Made by a program: the position numbers and the translations under genes
The notes under the pieces: model-generated
The model's database searches: none
Seen by the model: the letters and a program-made list of their open reading frames with translations, nothing else
What the model was told of the DNA's origin: nothing
Shown here: piece by piece, positions 30,209-39,495 of the stretch
Numbering within the stretch: the first letter of the stretch is position 1
How the letters are laid out: every line of letters starts with the position of its first letter
Origin: JACKAL01 sp964400355
Lineage (GTDB): Bacteria > Bdellovibrionota > Bdellovibrionia > Bdellovibrionales > JAGQZY01
Direction of reading: 5' to 3'
Length of the DNA stretch: 64,000 nucleotides
NCBI GenBank assembly: GCA_964400355.1
Contig: CAYNTO010000002.1
Coordinates: 1 to 64,000 of the forward strand

Positions 30209-30941
30209 AATTCTTATCGCAGGATGCGTATTGGGTTTTTCCTATGCCGCTGTGGCACAGTCAGTGACTGTGCCCAGTGTGAATTTTTCGATGAAAAGCA
30301 CCAACAACCCCAAAGAGATCGTATCGGCTATCCAAATAATTTTGATGCTGACGATTCTCACTCTAGCTCCGGCGATTCTGATTCTGATGACGAGCTTTAC
30401 GCGAATCATCATTGTGTTTTCGTTTTTAAGACAGGCTTTGGGCACGCAGCAAATGCCACCCAACCAACTTTTGGTGGGCATGTCTTTGTTTCTCACGTTC
30501 TTCATCATGCAGCCGGTGTTTAATCAGATCAACACCGAGGCGTTACAGCCGTACATGGCCAATCAGATAGCTCAAGAAGTGGCCCTCGAAAAAGCGCTAG
30601 CGCCAATTCGTAAATTTATGTTTTCGCAGACTCGCGATGCGGATCTCGAACTTTTCCTAAAATTGGGAAAGGTAAAGAATCCCAAGACCCGTGCTGATGT
30701 GCCGACAACGGTTCTAGTGCCGGCGTTCGTGATATCGGAACTAAAGACGGCCTTTCAAATTGGCTTTATCATCTATCTACCATTCCTAGTGATCGACATC
30801 ATCGTGGCCAGCGTTCTGATGGCGCTTGGTATGATGATGCTTCCGCCGGTGATCATATCATTGCCGTTTAAAATTATGGTTTTTGTGCTCGTCGATGGTT
30901 GGACCCTGATAGTCGGTTCAATGGTTAAGAGCTTTGGATAG
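30192..30941 (+). CDS. fliP: Flagellar export gate protein FliP
   Basis: A 249-residue core protein of the type III export gate. It has a cleavable signal peptide (about 1-23, ending AVAQ), then the family signatures TLAPAILILMTSFTRIIIVF and RQALGTQQMPPNQLLVGMSL, followed by TM pairs near the C-terminus (IYLPFLVIDIIVASVLMALGM and VFVLVDGWTLIVGSM). The ATG at 30192 inside the end of fliO gives the signal peptide; a start at 29988 would translate the fliO gene in another frame. fliQ follows 8 bases later. Confidence 0.95.
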   Translation: MKWISRILIAGCVLGFSYAAVAQSVTVPSVNFSMKSTNNPKEIVSAIQIILMLTILTLAPAILILMTSFTRIIIVFSFLRQALGTQQMPPNQLLVGMSLFLTFFIMQPVFNQINTEALQPYMANQIAQEVALEKALAPIRKFMFSQTRDADLELFLKLGKVKNPKTRADVPTTVLVPAFVISELKTAFQIGFIIYLPFLVIDIIVASVLMALGMMMLPPVIISLPFKIMVFVLVDGWTLIVGSMVKSFG

Positions 30942-30949
30942 GAAAAAAT

Positions 30950-31225
30950 ATGAACGAAGATGTGGTGATTAATCTCAGTACTTTGTCTTTGCAAACTGTG
31001 GCATTGGTTTCATCACCAATGCTCATCAGCGCGCTCGTAGTTGGAATCATCGTGTCGGTTTTCCAGGCTATAACTCAGATCAACGAAGCCACGCTGACCT
31101 TTATTCCAAAGATGGTTGTGGTCGCCATCGTGATCGTTTTAGCTGGGCCGTGGATGTTGGATACACTCACTGGTTTTACCACGGAGATGTTCAACACTGC
31201 CGGAGAAATCGTAAGGGCCAACTAA
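30950..31225 (+). CDS. fliQ: Flagellar export gate protein FliQ
   Basis: A 91-residue protein with two TM helices and the family pattern PMLISALVVGIIVSVFQAITQINEATLTFIPK. It packs around FliP and FliR in the export gate. Length is normal. One base separates it from fliR. Confidence 0.95.
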   Translation: MNEDVVINLSTLSLQTVALVSSPMLISALVVGIIVSVFQAITQINEATLTFIPKMVVVAIVIVLAGPWMLDTLTGFTTEMFNTAGEIVRAN

Positions 31226-31226
31226 C

Positions 31227-32003
31227 GTGAACTTGTTTAATATCTTTGAGCTAGAGGTATTCTCTTTTCTTCTCGTGCTAGCTCGGATGAGTGCATTTAT
31301 CGTCGCTTGGCCTGTGTTGGGCTCTATGTCGGTGCCTGCACCGGTAAAAGTACTTTTGTCACTCCTTATGTCGGTGATGATTTATCCAATGGTCAAAGGC
31401 AGCATGCTCGTTCCCTTGATCTCGTTTCAACAACTTATTTTTTTTGTCGTTAAAGAAGCATTTATCGGGCTGAGCTTGGCGTTTGTGGCCCATTTGTTTT
31501 TCTACGGGCTCCAAGTCGGCAGCGAAATCATCTCGGCTTCCCTTGGGCTATCCTCCGCGCAGTTGTTCAATCCGACGATTGGTTCGCAGTCCACGCCAGT
31601 GGATACTTTGTGCTACATCATCGGTGCTCTCGTGTTCCTCATGATCAATGGCCATCATATGTTTTTGACGGGTCTAGTGCAGAGTTATGACGTCGTACCT
31701 GCACTTGAGTGGGGCATTAATGTGTCCAATGTCTCTCAGATCGCATTATATGGCCAAACAGTGATCGAATTTGGACTAAAGATATCGGCTCCAATATTGG
31801 TTTCAATCTTGCTTATCAATATAGCGTTAGCAATAGTTAGTCGGGCAGTGCCACAGATTAACGTACTGGTAACAAGTATGCCGGTGAACGCACTAGTTGG
31901 TTTTGTAATCATGATTTTAATGGTTCCGCTGCTAGTGAATGTGCTGGGCTTTAGTGTGGAAGAGTACGTAGGATTATTTTTTAAGACAATGAAAGCAATG
32001 TAG
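31227..32003 (+). CDS. fliR: Flagellar export gate protein FliR
   Basis: A 258-residue polytopic protein of the export gate with about six TM helices. Recognisable stretches are FSFLLVLARMSAFIVAWPVLG, the GLQVGSEIISASLGLSSAQLFNP loop and NHHMF-type INGHHMFLTGL. The start is a GTG at 31227, one base after fliQ. flhB begins 5 bases downstream. Confidence 0.95.
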   Translation: MNLFNIFELEVFSFLLVLARMSAFIVAWPVLGSMSVPAPVKVLLSLLMSVMIYPMVKGSMLVPLISFQQLIFFVVKEAFIGLSLAFVAHLFFYGLQVGSEIISASLGLSSAQLFNPTIGSQSTPVDTLCYIIGALVFLMINGHHMFLTGLVQSYDVVPALEWGINVSNVSQIALYGQTVIEFGLKISAPILVSILLINIALAIVSRAVPQINVLVTSMPVNALVGFVIMILMVPLLVNVLGFSVEEYVGLFFKTMKAM

Positions 32004-32008
32004 GACGC

Positions 32009-33079
32009 ATGGCTGCAGAGAGCGAACAAGAACGGACCGAGGAGGCCACGCAACAGCGAAGAGATGATTTTCGCAAGCGTGGCCAGGTCGCACAAACTAA
32101 AGAGGTAGGGATTGTTATCTCCCTGCTCGGCTTTGCACTTTTATTCTGGTCGATGAGTGGCTTCTTTACACAACAAATTACTGAGTCCTACCAGTTGGTG
32201 TATAGTTACATCTCCGCCGGCTACTTCGGCCCTGAGCATATTTCAACTCTTATGATGGCTCTTGGCGTGCGTGGCGCCTTCATTCTTTTACCGATTTTTG
32301 GTTTTGCACTCGTCATGGGCTTCAGTTCTTCGATTTTACAAATTGGGTTTCTTTACAGCGAAGATGCTTTGACCCCCGACTTCGAAAAAATTAATCCTCT
32401 CTCGGGCCTCAAGAGACTATTTAGCCTTAAGTCACTGATGGAGGGTGTAAAAGCCATACTCAAAATGGCCTGTATCTCCTTTGCCGCGTACACACTGATC
32501 AAATCTTCGATGCACACGCTACCTCAAATGCTGACGCTCACACCTTACGAGATCATCACCTTCCTCGTAGAGAACATCTTTAAATTATTGCTAGGGGTGG
32601 GTGGTGTGCTGCTGGTCATTGCGGCGGCCGACTTTTTCTATCAGCGCTACAACCTCGAACAACAAATGAAGATGACCAAGCAGGAAATCCGTGACGAAGT
32701 AAAAACGCGTGAAGGTGACCCGCTCATTAAGGCTCGGATTCGAAAAATTCAAAAAGAGGTGGCCACTCGCCGCATGATGTCCGATGTTCCAAAAGCCGAT
32801 GTGATCATCACCAACCCGACCCATTTGGCCATAGCACTAAAGTACTCTCCCGAGAAATTTGCTGCACCTATCATGCTCGCCAAGGGGCAGGACTACACGG
32901 CTTTAAGAATTCGCGAAATTGCCAAAGAACACAATATTCCGATTGTTGAAAACAAGCCGCTGGCTCGAGCCATGTACAAATCTATGGAGATCGGCCACGT
33001 GATTCCACGCGAACTGTTCGCTGCAGTGGCGGAAGTGCTCGCCTACGTGTTCAAACTTAAAAGAAAAAGGATCGTGTAG
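32009..33079 (+). CDS. flhB: Flagellar export switch protein FlhB
   Basis: A 356-residue protein that switches export specificity by self-cleavage. The N-terminal part starts with the typical SEQERTEEATQQRRDDFRKRG and has four TM helices. The cytoplasmic part holds the autocleavage motif N-P-T-H in VIITNPTHLAIAL (near 270). It is a normal full-length protein. flhA follows after 3 bases. Confidence 0.95.
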   Translation: MAAESEQERTEEATQQRRDDFRKRGQVAQTKEVGIVISLLGFALLFWSMSGFFTQQITESYQLVYSYISAGYFGPEHISTLMMALGVRGAFILLPIFGFALVMGFSSSILQIGFLYSEDALTPDFEKINPLSGLKRLFSLKSLMEGVKAILKMACISFAAYTLIKSSMHTLPQMLTLTPYEIITFLVENIFKLLLGVGGVLLVIAAADFFYQRYNLEQQMKMTKQEIRDEVKTREGDPLIKARIRKIQKEVATRRMMSDVPKADVIITNPTHLAIALKYSPEKFAAPIMLAKGQDYTALRIREIAKEHNIPIVENKPLARAMYKSMEIGHVIPRELFAAVAEVLAYVFKLKRKRIV

Positions 33080-33082
33080 TTT

Positions 33083-35179
33083 ATGGAACAGATTCTGGCC
33101 TTTTTTAACAAATTCGAGAAATACACCAAGAACATGGATGCCATGGTGGCCATGTCTATTATTGGAATTCTCGTCATCATGATTATCCCGCTTCCGGCAA
33201 TCATGTTGGATATGGCGCTGACACTGTCGATCACCTTGAGTCTTTTGATTCTGCTTGTATCTCTCTACACTAACCAGGTTTTGGATTTTAGCGCCTTTCC
33301 GTCGTTGCTTCTTATGTCGACTCTATTTCGGTTGGCACTCAATGTTGCATCTACTCGATTGATATTGAGCGAAGGTCACAATGGTTTGCAAGCCGCCGGT
33401 TCCGTGATTCACGCGTTTGCGAGCATTGTCGTAGGTAACAACTACGCTATCGGTCTTGTAGTCTTCGTAATTCTTGTGGTGATCAACTTTGTGGTGATCA
33501 CCAAAGGTTCTGGCCGTATCGCGGAAGTCGCTGCGCGATTCACCTTGGATGCATTGCCTGGTAAACAGATGTCGATTGATGCCGATCTCAACGCCGGTCT
33601 GATCAATGAAGAACAGGCCCGTGCGAGACGCAAAAAAATCGAAAGCGAAGCTGATTTTTATGGAGCCATGGATGGTGCCTCCAAGTTCGTACGTGGAGAC
33701 GCTATCGCGGGCATCGTGATCATGTTCATCAACGTTATTGGCGGCTTAGCAATTGGTGTTCTACAAAAAGGTTTGGATATTGGCACAGCGGCTAATTACT
33801 ACATGCAGCTCACAATCGGTGACGGGCTGGTGAGCCAAATTCCGGCGCTCATTATTTCCACTGCGGCCGGTACCATTGTGACTAAAAATGGAAGCCGTCA
33901 AAGCATCGGTAACGAACTTGCTACGCAACTTTTCCTCAATCCTCGCGCGGTCATGGCATCGGCAGGGATTGTCGGTTTTATTGGTTTGATTCCCGGCTTA
34001 CCAGCTGCTCCCTTTTTATCGATTGCCGCTCTTCTCGGTGGCATCGGTTACATCACACAAAATAATACCAGAGTTGCGGAGTCCAAAGAGGCGAGCCGCA
34101 AACAAGAAGAGGCGCAACGTCCTAAAGCAGAAAACATCGAAAGTCTGTTACCGCTCGATATGGTCGAAGTGGAAGTGGGATATGGTCTCATCAATGTTGT
34201 GGAATCCCATGAGAGTGGTGATCTTCTCGAACGAATCGTCAGCCTGCGCAAGCAATTTGCGTTGGATTTAGGAATTATTATTCCGCCCGTCCATATTCGC
34301 GATAATTTACAGTTGAAACCGGGTGAATACCGCATACTTATCAAAGGGCAAAAAGTGGCGGGAGGCGATTTGCGCCCAGAATGTTATTTGGCAATGGATC
34401 CGGGCAATGTGGCTCGTACGGTTGATGGCCAGGCTACCAAGGAGCCCGCGTTCGGTTTGGATGCACTCTGGATCACAAAAAGCACAAAAGAAGAGGCCGA
34501 GCTGTGCGGGTACACAGTGGTGGACTTACCAACAGTTATGGCCACTCACATTACCGAAACCTTGCGCACCTATGCTCACGAATTGTTTGGTCGCCAAGAA
34601 GCTGCTCAACTTATTGAGAACTTTAAGAAGACTCATCCAAAAGTGGTGGAGGATCTTATTCCAGATCAACTTCCCCTTGGTTCCGTGGTGCGCGTTCTTC
34701 AGGGTTTACTCAAAGAACAAATCTCCATTCGCGATATGCTCACTATTTTTGAAGCCTTGGCGGATGAAGCGCCTAAAACCAAAGATGTGGATCAGCTCGT
34801 CGAGTTCGCTCGCCGCCGTATGGCCCGTGCGATCACCTCTAAGTACATCGCTGACGACGGCTCGTTGCAGGTGATGACCTTGAGCTCGCATATCGAAGAA
34901 GAGATCATCAATTCTTTGATTCAAACCGAGCAGGGCATTCAGCTCGCAATGGATGCCAATCGCATGCAGCAAATCGTATTACAGATCGCCGACATGATTG
35001 AGAATCATCCAGAAATGGCCGGCCAACCAGTGCTGTTGACGAGCCCCACGGTTCGTAGACACGTTTACCGTATAGCCAGCAAATTTATTCCGCAGTTGAT
35101 AGTGTTATCGCATAACGAAATTTCTTCGCAAGCTAAAGTGGCTTCCGTAGGAGTCGTGGAGGTTCCATATGCAAGTTAG
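33083..35179 (+). CDS. flhA: Flagellar export protein FlhA
   Basis: A 698-residue export-gate ion channel and substrate dock. The N-terminal half has about eight TM helices with the FHIPEP-family signature (LLMSTLFRLALNVASTRLIL, ALPGKQMSIDADLNAGLINE). The C-terminal cytoplasmic domain is complete, with VVDLPTVMATHITETL and a late NEISSQAKVASVGVVE. The 3' end overlaps flhF by 11 bases. The flhA-flhF-flhG-fliA order is typical of polar flagellates. Confidence 0.95.
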   Translation: MEQILAFFNKFEKYTKNMDAMVAMSIIGILVIMIIPLPAIMLDMALTLSITLSLLILLVSLYTNQVLDFSAFPSLLLMSTLFRLALNVASTRLILSEGHNGLQAAGSVIHAFASIVVGNNYAIGLVVFVILVVINFVVITKGSGRIAEVAARFTLDALPGKQMSIDADLNAGLINEEQARARRKKIESEADFYGAMDGASKFVRGDAIAGIVIMFINVIGGLAIGVLQKGLDIGTAANYYMQLTIGDGLVSQIPALIISTAAGTIVTKNGSRQSIGNELATQLFLNPRAVMASAGIVGFIGLIPGLPAAPFLSIAALLGGIGYITQNNTRVAESKEASRKQEEAQRPKAENIESLLPLDMVEVEVGYGLINVVESHESGDLLERIVSLRKQFALDLGIIIPPVHIRDNLQLKPGEYRILIKGQKVAGGDLRPECYLAMDPGNVARTVDGQATKEPAFGLDALWITKSTKEEAELCGYTVVDLPTVMATHITETLRTYAHELFGRQEAAQLIENFKKTHPKVVEDLIPDQLPLGSVVRVLQGLLKEQISIRDMLTIFEALADEAPKTKDVDQLVEFARRRMARAITSKYIADDGSLQVMTLSSHIEEEIINSLIQTEQGIQLAMDANRMQQIVLQIADMIENHPEMAGQPVLLTSPTVRRHVYRIASKFIPQLIVLSHNEISSQAKVASVGVVEVPYAS

Positions 35180-36605
35180 AAAATACGAAGCTTCGACAAT
35201 TAAAGAAGCCGTGGACATGGTAAAAAGAGATCTTGGTCCCGATGCCATTATTCTTTCCACGAAGGAATCCCAGAATCCTCATCACACGGCTAAAAAAGTG
35301 TTGATCACGGCTGCGGTTGCTGAGGAAACCTATCGCAAAAAGAAGGTGGTCGAAGAATCTTTGTCCACCAAAGAGCGCGATAAGCTCTTTAATCGTACCG
35401 CTCGTGAACAAAAACAAATGATCGATCACGTCTACACCAACATTTCCAATAAGCTTGAGGAAAAACGCCGCACAATTACAGAGCGCAATTACGCGACAAT
35501 ACCCGACGAAGTTGTCAGCGCAGAAACAGCGCGAGCACGCGTTAAGAGCAATGTGGCTAAAGCTGCGGCTATGGCTAACGCATTCATCGAAGACAAACCA
35601 GTAATGAAAAAGGCTGCGCCCAAGCAATTGGAAAAACCACAAGCTTTGCAATCACAAATCGTAAATGGCAAAGATTCGGCCAAAATCGATGAGTTGCGCG
35701 GCGAAATTAAACGTTTACAAACAATGGTACAAACTATCAATCAAGGGATGCAAAACACGCCTGTACAAGCTGTGGCTTATCCAGGTTCGCGTTTTGGAAT
35801 CACTCAAGAGATGAGCCCCTATTTTGAAAAGCTCGTTGGCGAGGGATTCTTGGAGAAGACTGTGGTGGAAGTCCTCAAGCAGGCAGAGGGTCACTTGGGC
35901 GAGAACGTGCGTAAAAAGGGATTGGTAGAGGCGTATATTGCCAAGTGGATTTATGCCAATACTGACATTGTTAAAGAGAAATTAAAAGAAAAGTTCCACG
36001 TCTTTGTTGGCCCACGCGGAGTGGGAAAAACGTCGTCGCTTGTTAAAATGGCAAGCCATCTTGTCATCAAAGAGAGAAAGCGTATCGCCGTGATTTCCAC
36101 AGACAACAACAAAGTGGGCGCGGCCGAACAATTGCGCATTTACAGCCAAATTCTCAACGTTCCATTTATTGCTTGTGGTAAAGGACAAAACCTCAATCAA
36201 TATTTGGCGCATTTTAATAATGTAGACTACGTGTTGATTGATACCGAAGGACAAACATTATCCCAACTGAGCGAGATTGATCATCTTAAGAGTATCATCC
36301 CTCAAGGTATGGCCGGAGTGCGCGTGCACTTGGTTCTCTCCGCTGCGATGAAGGACGACGAGCTCTATTCCATCGGCCGCCGTTTCCGCGCACTTCACTA
36401 TCACGATATTATGCTCACGAATCTCGATCAATTGCGCCGCCACGGCGTGGTTGTCAATTTGCAAAGCCAGTTGAAGTCGCCGTACTACGGTTTCTCGATT
36501 GGTCCAATGATTCCCGAGGACTTTGAGTGGGCTTCTAAAGAAAGAATTCTCGATTTAATTTTCAAAATTTCAAATTCCAAATGGGAAGGTGATGCCAATG
36601 ACTAA
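35169..36605 (+). CDS. flhF: SRP-type GTPase FlhF, flagellar placement
   Basis: A 478-residue SRP-family GTPase that sets the position of polar flagella. The N-terminal B-domain (MQVRKYEASTIKEAVDMVKRDLGPDAIIL) and a long basic, Ala-rich linker precede the NG domain. The P-loop is GPRGVGKTSSL (near 280). G3 reads IDTEGQ rather than the usual DTAGR, and G4 reads TNLDQ rather than TKLDE. GTP binding is still likely, but catalysis or regulation may differ. The gene overlaps flhA and flhG. Confidence 0.9.
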   Translation: MQVRKYEASTIKEAVDMVKRDLGPDAIILSTKESQNPHHTAKKVLITAAVAEETYRKKKVVEESLSTKERDKLFNRTAREQKQMIDHVYTNISNKLEEKRRTITERNYATIPDEVVSAETARARVKSNVAKAAAMANAFIEDKPVMKKAAPKQLEKPQALQSQIVNGKDSAKIDELRGEIKRLQTMVQTINQGMQNTPVQAVAYPGSRFGITQEMSPYFEKLVGEGFLEKTVVEVLKQAEGHLGENVRKKGLVEAYIAKWIYANTDIVKEKLKEKFHVFVGPRGVGKTSSLVKMASHLVIKERKRIAVISTDNNKVGAAEQLRIYSQILNVPFIACGKGQNLNQYLAHFNNVDYVLIDTEGQTLSQLSEIDHLKSIIPQGMAGVRVHLVLSAAMKDDELYSIGRRFRALHYHDIMLTNLDQLRRHGVVVNLQSQLKSPYYGFSIGPMIPEDFEWASKERILDLIFKISNSKWEGDAND

Positions 36606-37425
36606 TATGCCAACGAGCACGCAAGGGATTCGCACAATAAGTATTACTTCAGGTAAGGGCGGTGTGGGTAAAACCACAGTCACCGTGAACATGGCCTACA
36701 ACTTGGCGAGACTCGGTAAACGCGTCCTCATCTTAGACGGCGACATGAGTTTAGCGAACGTAGATTTGTTTCTTAAAAAAGTTCCCGAGTACACTCTCCA
36801 AGATTTTTTTCTGGGGGATGTGGAGCTCTCGGATGTGGTCGTAAAGTACTCAAAGAATATTCATATTCTCCCTGGAGCGAGTGGCGCGATCGAAATGGCG
36901 CGCCTTGATGTTTATCAAAAGAAAATGCTTGTGGACGCCATGAGCGAGTTCGAAGGTCAGTATGACTACCTTCTGATCGATACTGCTAGTGGCATTTCCG
37001 ACGAGGTTCTCTATTTGAGCAGCGCGGCCCAAGAGGTCACCGTGGTTGTTTTACCCGATCCGGCGAGCATCACCGACGCCTATGCGGTAATGAAACTCCT
37101 CAATCAGCGTTACAAGACCAAGGCCTTTAATATTATCACCAATCAGGTTCTCAACGAAAAAGAGAGTCTAGCCCTCTTTCAACGTATCAATAGTGTTGCG
37201 GCCAAGTTCCTCAATGTGAATTTGAACTATGTCGGCTACGTTCCGTTTGATCTCACTTTGAGACAAGCCAATCACCGCCAGGAGATGATTGGTGATTTTG
37301 CGCCTCAAAGCAATGCTCATCAGTCGCTAAAACGAATTGCTGAGAAAATTGAGGGACTTCCTGGACGAGTCGAGTACGCCAGTGGCATGCAGTTCTTCTG
37401 GAATCAAGTTCTGGATATAGCTTGA
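36598..37425 (+). CDS. flhG: MinD-like ATPase FlhG, flagellar number control
   Basis: A 275-residue MinD/ParA-like ATPase that limits flagellar number with FlhF. Deviant Walker A is KGGVGKT (20-26), followed by DGDMSLANVDLFL and YDYLLIDTASGIS. The ATG at 36598 overlaps the flhF stop and is preceded by GGGAAGG at a good distance; starts at 36589/36592 are possible. The C-terminus lacks an obvious long amphipathic helix. fliA follows 62 bases later. Confidence 0.9.
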   Translation: MTNMPTSTQGIRTISITSGKGGVGKTTVTVNMAYNLARLGKRVLILDGDMSLANVDLFLKKVPEYTLQDFFLGDVELSDVVVKYSKNIHILPGASGAIEMARLDVYQKKMLVDAMSEFEGQYDYLLIDTASGISDEVLYLSSAAQEVTVVVLPDPASITDAYAVMKLLNQRYKTKAFNIITNQVLNEKESLALFQRINSVAAKFLNVNLNYVGYVPFDLTLRQANHRQEMIGDFAPQSNAHQSLKRIAEKIEGLPGRVEYASGMQFFWNQVLDIA

Positions 37426-37487
37426 GTCTGGGACGAGCTTTTAAATGCTAGAGATACTGATAGAATATTAGGGATATAAGGGGATTT

Positions 37488-38267
37488 ATGGCTGGAGCAC
37501 CGCTCAAGAAGTACAAGGATGTATCGCAAAGAATTTCTCAGGTAGAGAAAGACAAACTGATTATTGAGTACGCTCCTTTAATCAAATTCGTTGCGCAAAA
37601 AATTGCCGCGCGCCTGCCATCAAATATCGAGTTGGATGATCTTATTTCCAGCGGCGTTATTGGTTTGATGGATGCCATCGACAAGTACGATCCCACTCGC
37701 GACAATAAATTTAAAACGTATGCGGAGTTCCGCATTCGCGGCGCGATTCTCGATGAGTTGCGCGCCCAGGATTGGGTGCCTCGCTCGGTACGCGATAAAT
37801 CAAAAATGCTCGATCGTACCATTGTCGATTTAGAAGTGGCCCTTGGCCGCGCACCCAAAGATGAAGAGATCGCCGAAAAATTACAAATCTCAGTAGAAGA
37901 TCTCCACGAACTGGTTAACGAAGTTCGCCCGGTGAGTGTTGTGTCTATCGATGAAGCGCCGACGTTTAGTAGTGTCGATAAAAAATCAATTCTCAACATC
38001 CTCGATGGCTGTAAGTTCAACAATCCACAAAGTCATTTGGATATAAAATTCCTAAAAGAAGTGATCACCGATGCTATCGAGGATCTTCCAGAGCGCCAAC
38101 GTTTGGTTTTATCTTTGTATTATTACGAAGATCTCAACCTCAAAGAGATCGGCCGCGTTCTGCGCGTAACAGAAAGTCGCGTCTCCCAGCTCCACGCCCA
38201 AGCCATTGTTCGCCTGCGCGCCAAGCTCAACCACGCCTTCCAATCCCGCGACCTCGAAGCCTCCTAA
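37488..38267 (+). CDS. fliA: Flagellar sigma factor FliA (sigma-28)
   Basis: A 259-residue sigma-28 family factor for late flagellar genes. Region 2 contains LIKFVAQKIAARLPSNIELDDLISSGVIGLMDAIDKYDP, with TYAEFRIRGAILDELRAQDWVPRSVR next. Region 3 has LQISVEDLHELV, and region 4 LPERQRLVLSLYYYEDLNLKEIGRVL. AGGGG precedes the ATG. Its stop lies in a perfect palindrome shared with the convergent rpoH-like gene. No anti-sigma FlgM is visible nearby. Confidence 0.95.
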   Translation: MAGAPLKKYKDVSQRISQVEKDKLIIEYAPLIKFVAQKIAARLPSNIELDDLISSGVIGLMDAIDKYDPTRDNKFKTYAEFRIRGAILDELRAQDWVPRSVRDKSKMLDRTIVDLEVALGRAPKDEEIAEKLQISVEDLHELVNEVRPVSVVSIDEAPTFSSVDKKSILNILDGCKFNNPQSHLDIKFLKEVITDAIEDLPERQRLVLSLYYYEDLNLKEIGRVLRVTESRVSQLHAQAIVRLRAKLNHAFQSRDLEAS

Positions 38268-38288
38268 AAGGTGCCTGGCACCTTTTAG
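38264..38288. terminator. Perfect 12-bp palindrome, bidirectional terminator
   Basis: CTAAAAGGTGCC and GGCACCTTTTAG pair perfectly around one T (38264-38288). It covers the fliA stop and lies 2 bases from the rpoH stop. Together with 15298-15326 it suggests a recurrent GGTGxC/GxCACC terminator type. Confidence 0.85.
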
Positions 38289-38289
38289 T

Positions 38290-39474
38290 CTAGCTCTGAG
38301 ATTTTAAGACTTCGTCTTTGATTTTTTTAATGAGACGAGATTCCATCTGGCGAACCGCTTCGCGGGTAACGCCCCACTTTTCGCCGATATCCTGGAGAGT
38401 AACGGGGGCATCAGCAAGGATTCTCTCTTCGAGGATGATGAGCTCTTTGTCGCTCAGTTGCGGACGGAGTTCTTGAATTTTATCTTCGAGCATGTGCAGA
38501 GACTCACGTCGGGCAAGTTCTTCATCCACGGGGATTTCATCGTCGTTAGTTTCCAGATGAACACGGCTGGTGTCGTTATCGCCACCCACGGGAGCATCTA
38601 AACTCATATCACCGCCGGACATGCGTTCTTCCATCATGCGCACGTCGTGCTCGGGTACACCAAGCCGCGCGGCCAAAAGTTTTACAGATGGTTCCTGTCC
38701 CAGCTGATCCAGCATGTTTTTCTCTTTTTGTAGGTGATAGAAAAGCTTGCGTTGGTTTTGTGTTGTTCCGATGCGCACCACAGAGTGTTGGCGCATAAGG
38801 TACTCTTGTATGTAACCACGAATCCACCATACAGCATAGGTGATCAAGCGCACACCTTTGTACGGGTTAAACTCTTTCACAGCATGCATGAGTCCTACAT
38901 TGCCCTCTTGGATGAGGTCCAAGAGTTTATTGCCAAATTTCGCGTAGTCGGCAGCGACTTTGACGACGAAGCGGAGGTTGGATGTTACCAAAAGTTGAGC
39001 GTCAGAAGGATTCTTATCGGCAAAGTAACGTTTCGCGATCATTTCCTCTTGCTCGCGTGTGAGAAGTGGATACTTGTTCACGTTTGCTAGGTAGGCACTT
39101 AAGCCATCCGCAAGGGGTGCGAGGTCTGTGGGCGTACGATTGGCGATGGCATTTTCCACAATTTCTGCTTGGACCCGCACGGGTTCGCTGGCTTTTGACT
39201 TAGCGGGTGCAGATAGAATTTGAGGAGTGACGGACTTTAAAACCGAGGTTTTAGCCGTCGCTGAATTCTCATTCGATATTGCGGGAGCTGTGGTTCTTTT
39301 TGAAGTTTTTTCAGTAGCTACTGCATGTTTCTTTGAGGCGCGCTGTGGAGCTTTTGTTTTAGGTGCGGTCGCTTTTTTAGACGTAGCGGTCTTTTTCGAG
39401 GTGGGCGCCTTTTTTTTGGATTTTTGAACCTTTTTTGCAGGTGCTTTTTTGGTCTTCGCTTTTTTCTTCGCCAT
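38290..39474 (-). CDS. rpoH: RpoH-like (sigma-32) factor with Lys/Ala-rich N-terminal tail
   Basis: A 394-residue sigma-70 family factor of the heat-shock type. The core starts near residue 120 (AYLANVNKYPLLTREQEEMIA) and has region 2 NLRFVVKVAADYAKFGNKLLDLIQEGNVGLMHAV and KGVRLITYAVWWIRGYIQEYLMRQHSVVRIGTTQNQRKLF, the sigma-32 pattern. Region 4 ends VTREAVRQMESRLIKKIK. RpoH is usually about 285 residues; the extra ~110 at the N-terminus are Lys/Ala/Thr/Ser repeats like histone H1 tails. The ATG at 39474 opens the tail; a TTG at 39495 is possible. It is close to the PHA-system gene upstream (stop at 39496). Confidence 0.85.
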   Translation of the reverse strand: MAKKKAKTKKAPAKKVQKSKKKAPTSKKTATSKKATAPKTKAPQRASKKHAVATEKTSKRTTAPAISNENSATAKTSVLKSVTPQILSAPAKSKASEPVRVQAEIVENAIANRTPTDLAPLADGLSAYLANVNKYPLLTREQEEMIAKRYFADKNPSDAQLLVTSNLRFVVKVAADYAKFGNKLLDLIQEGNVGLMHAVKEFNPYKGVRLITYAVWWIRGYIQEYLMRQHSVVRIGTTQNQRKLFYHLQKEKNMLDQLGQEPSVKLLAARLGVPEHDVRMMEERMSGGDMSLDAPVGGDNDTSRVHLETNDDEIPVDEELARRESLHMLEDKIQELRPQLSDKELIILEERILADAPVTLQDIGEKWGVTREAVRQMESRLIKKIKDEVLKSQS

Positions 39475-39495
39475 GAACGCCAGTTTTACACCCAA

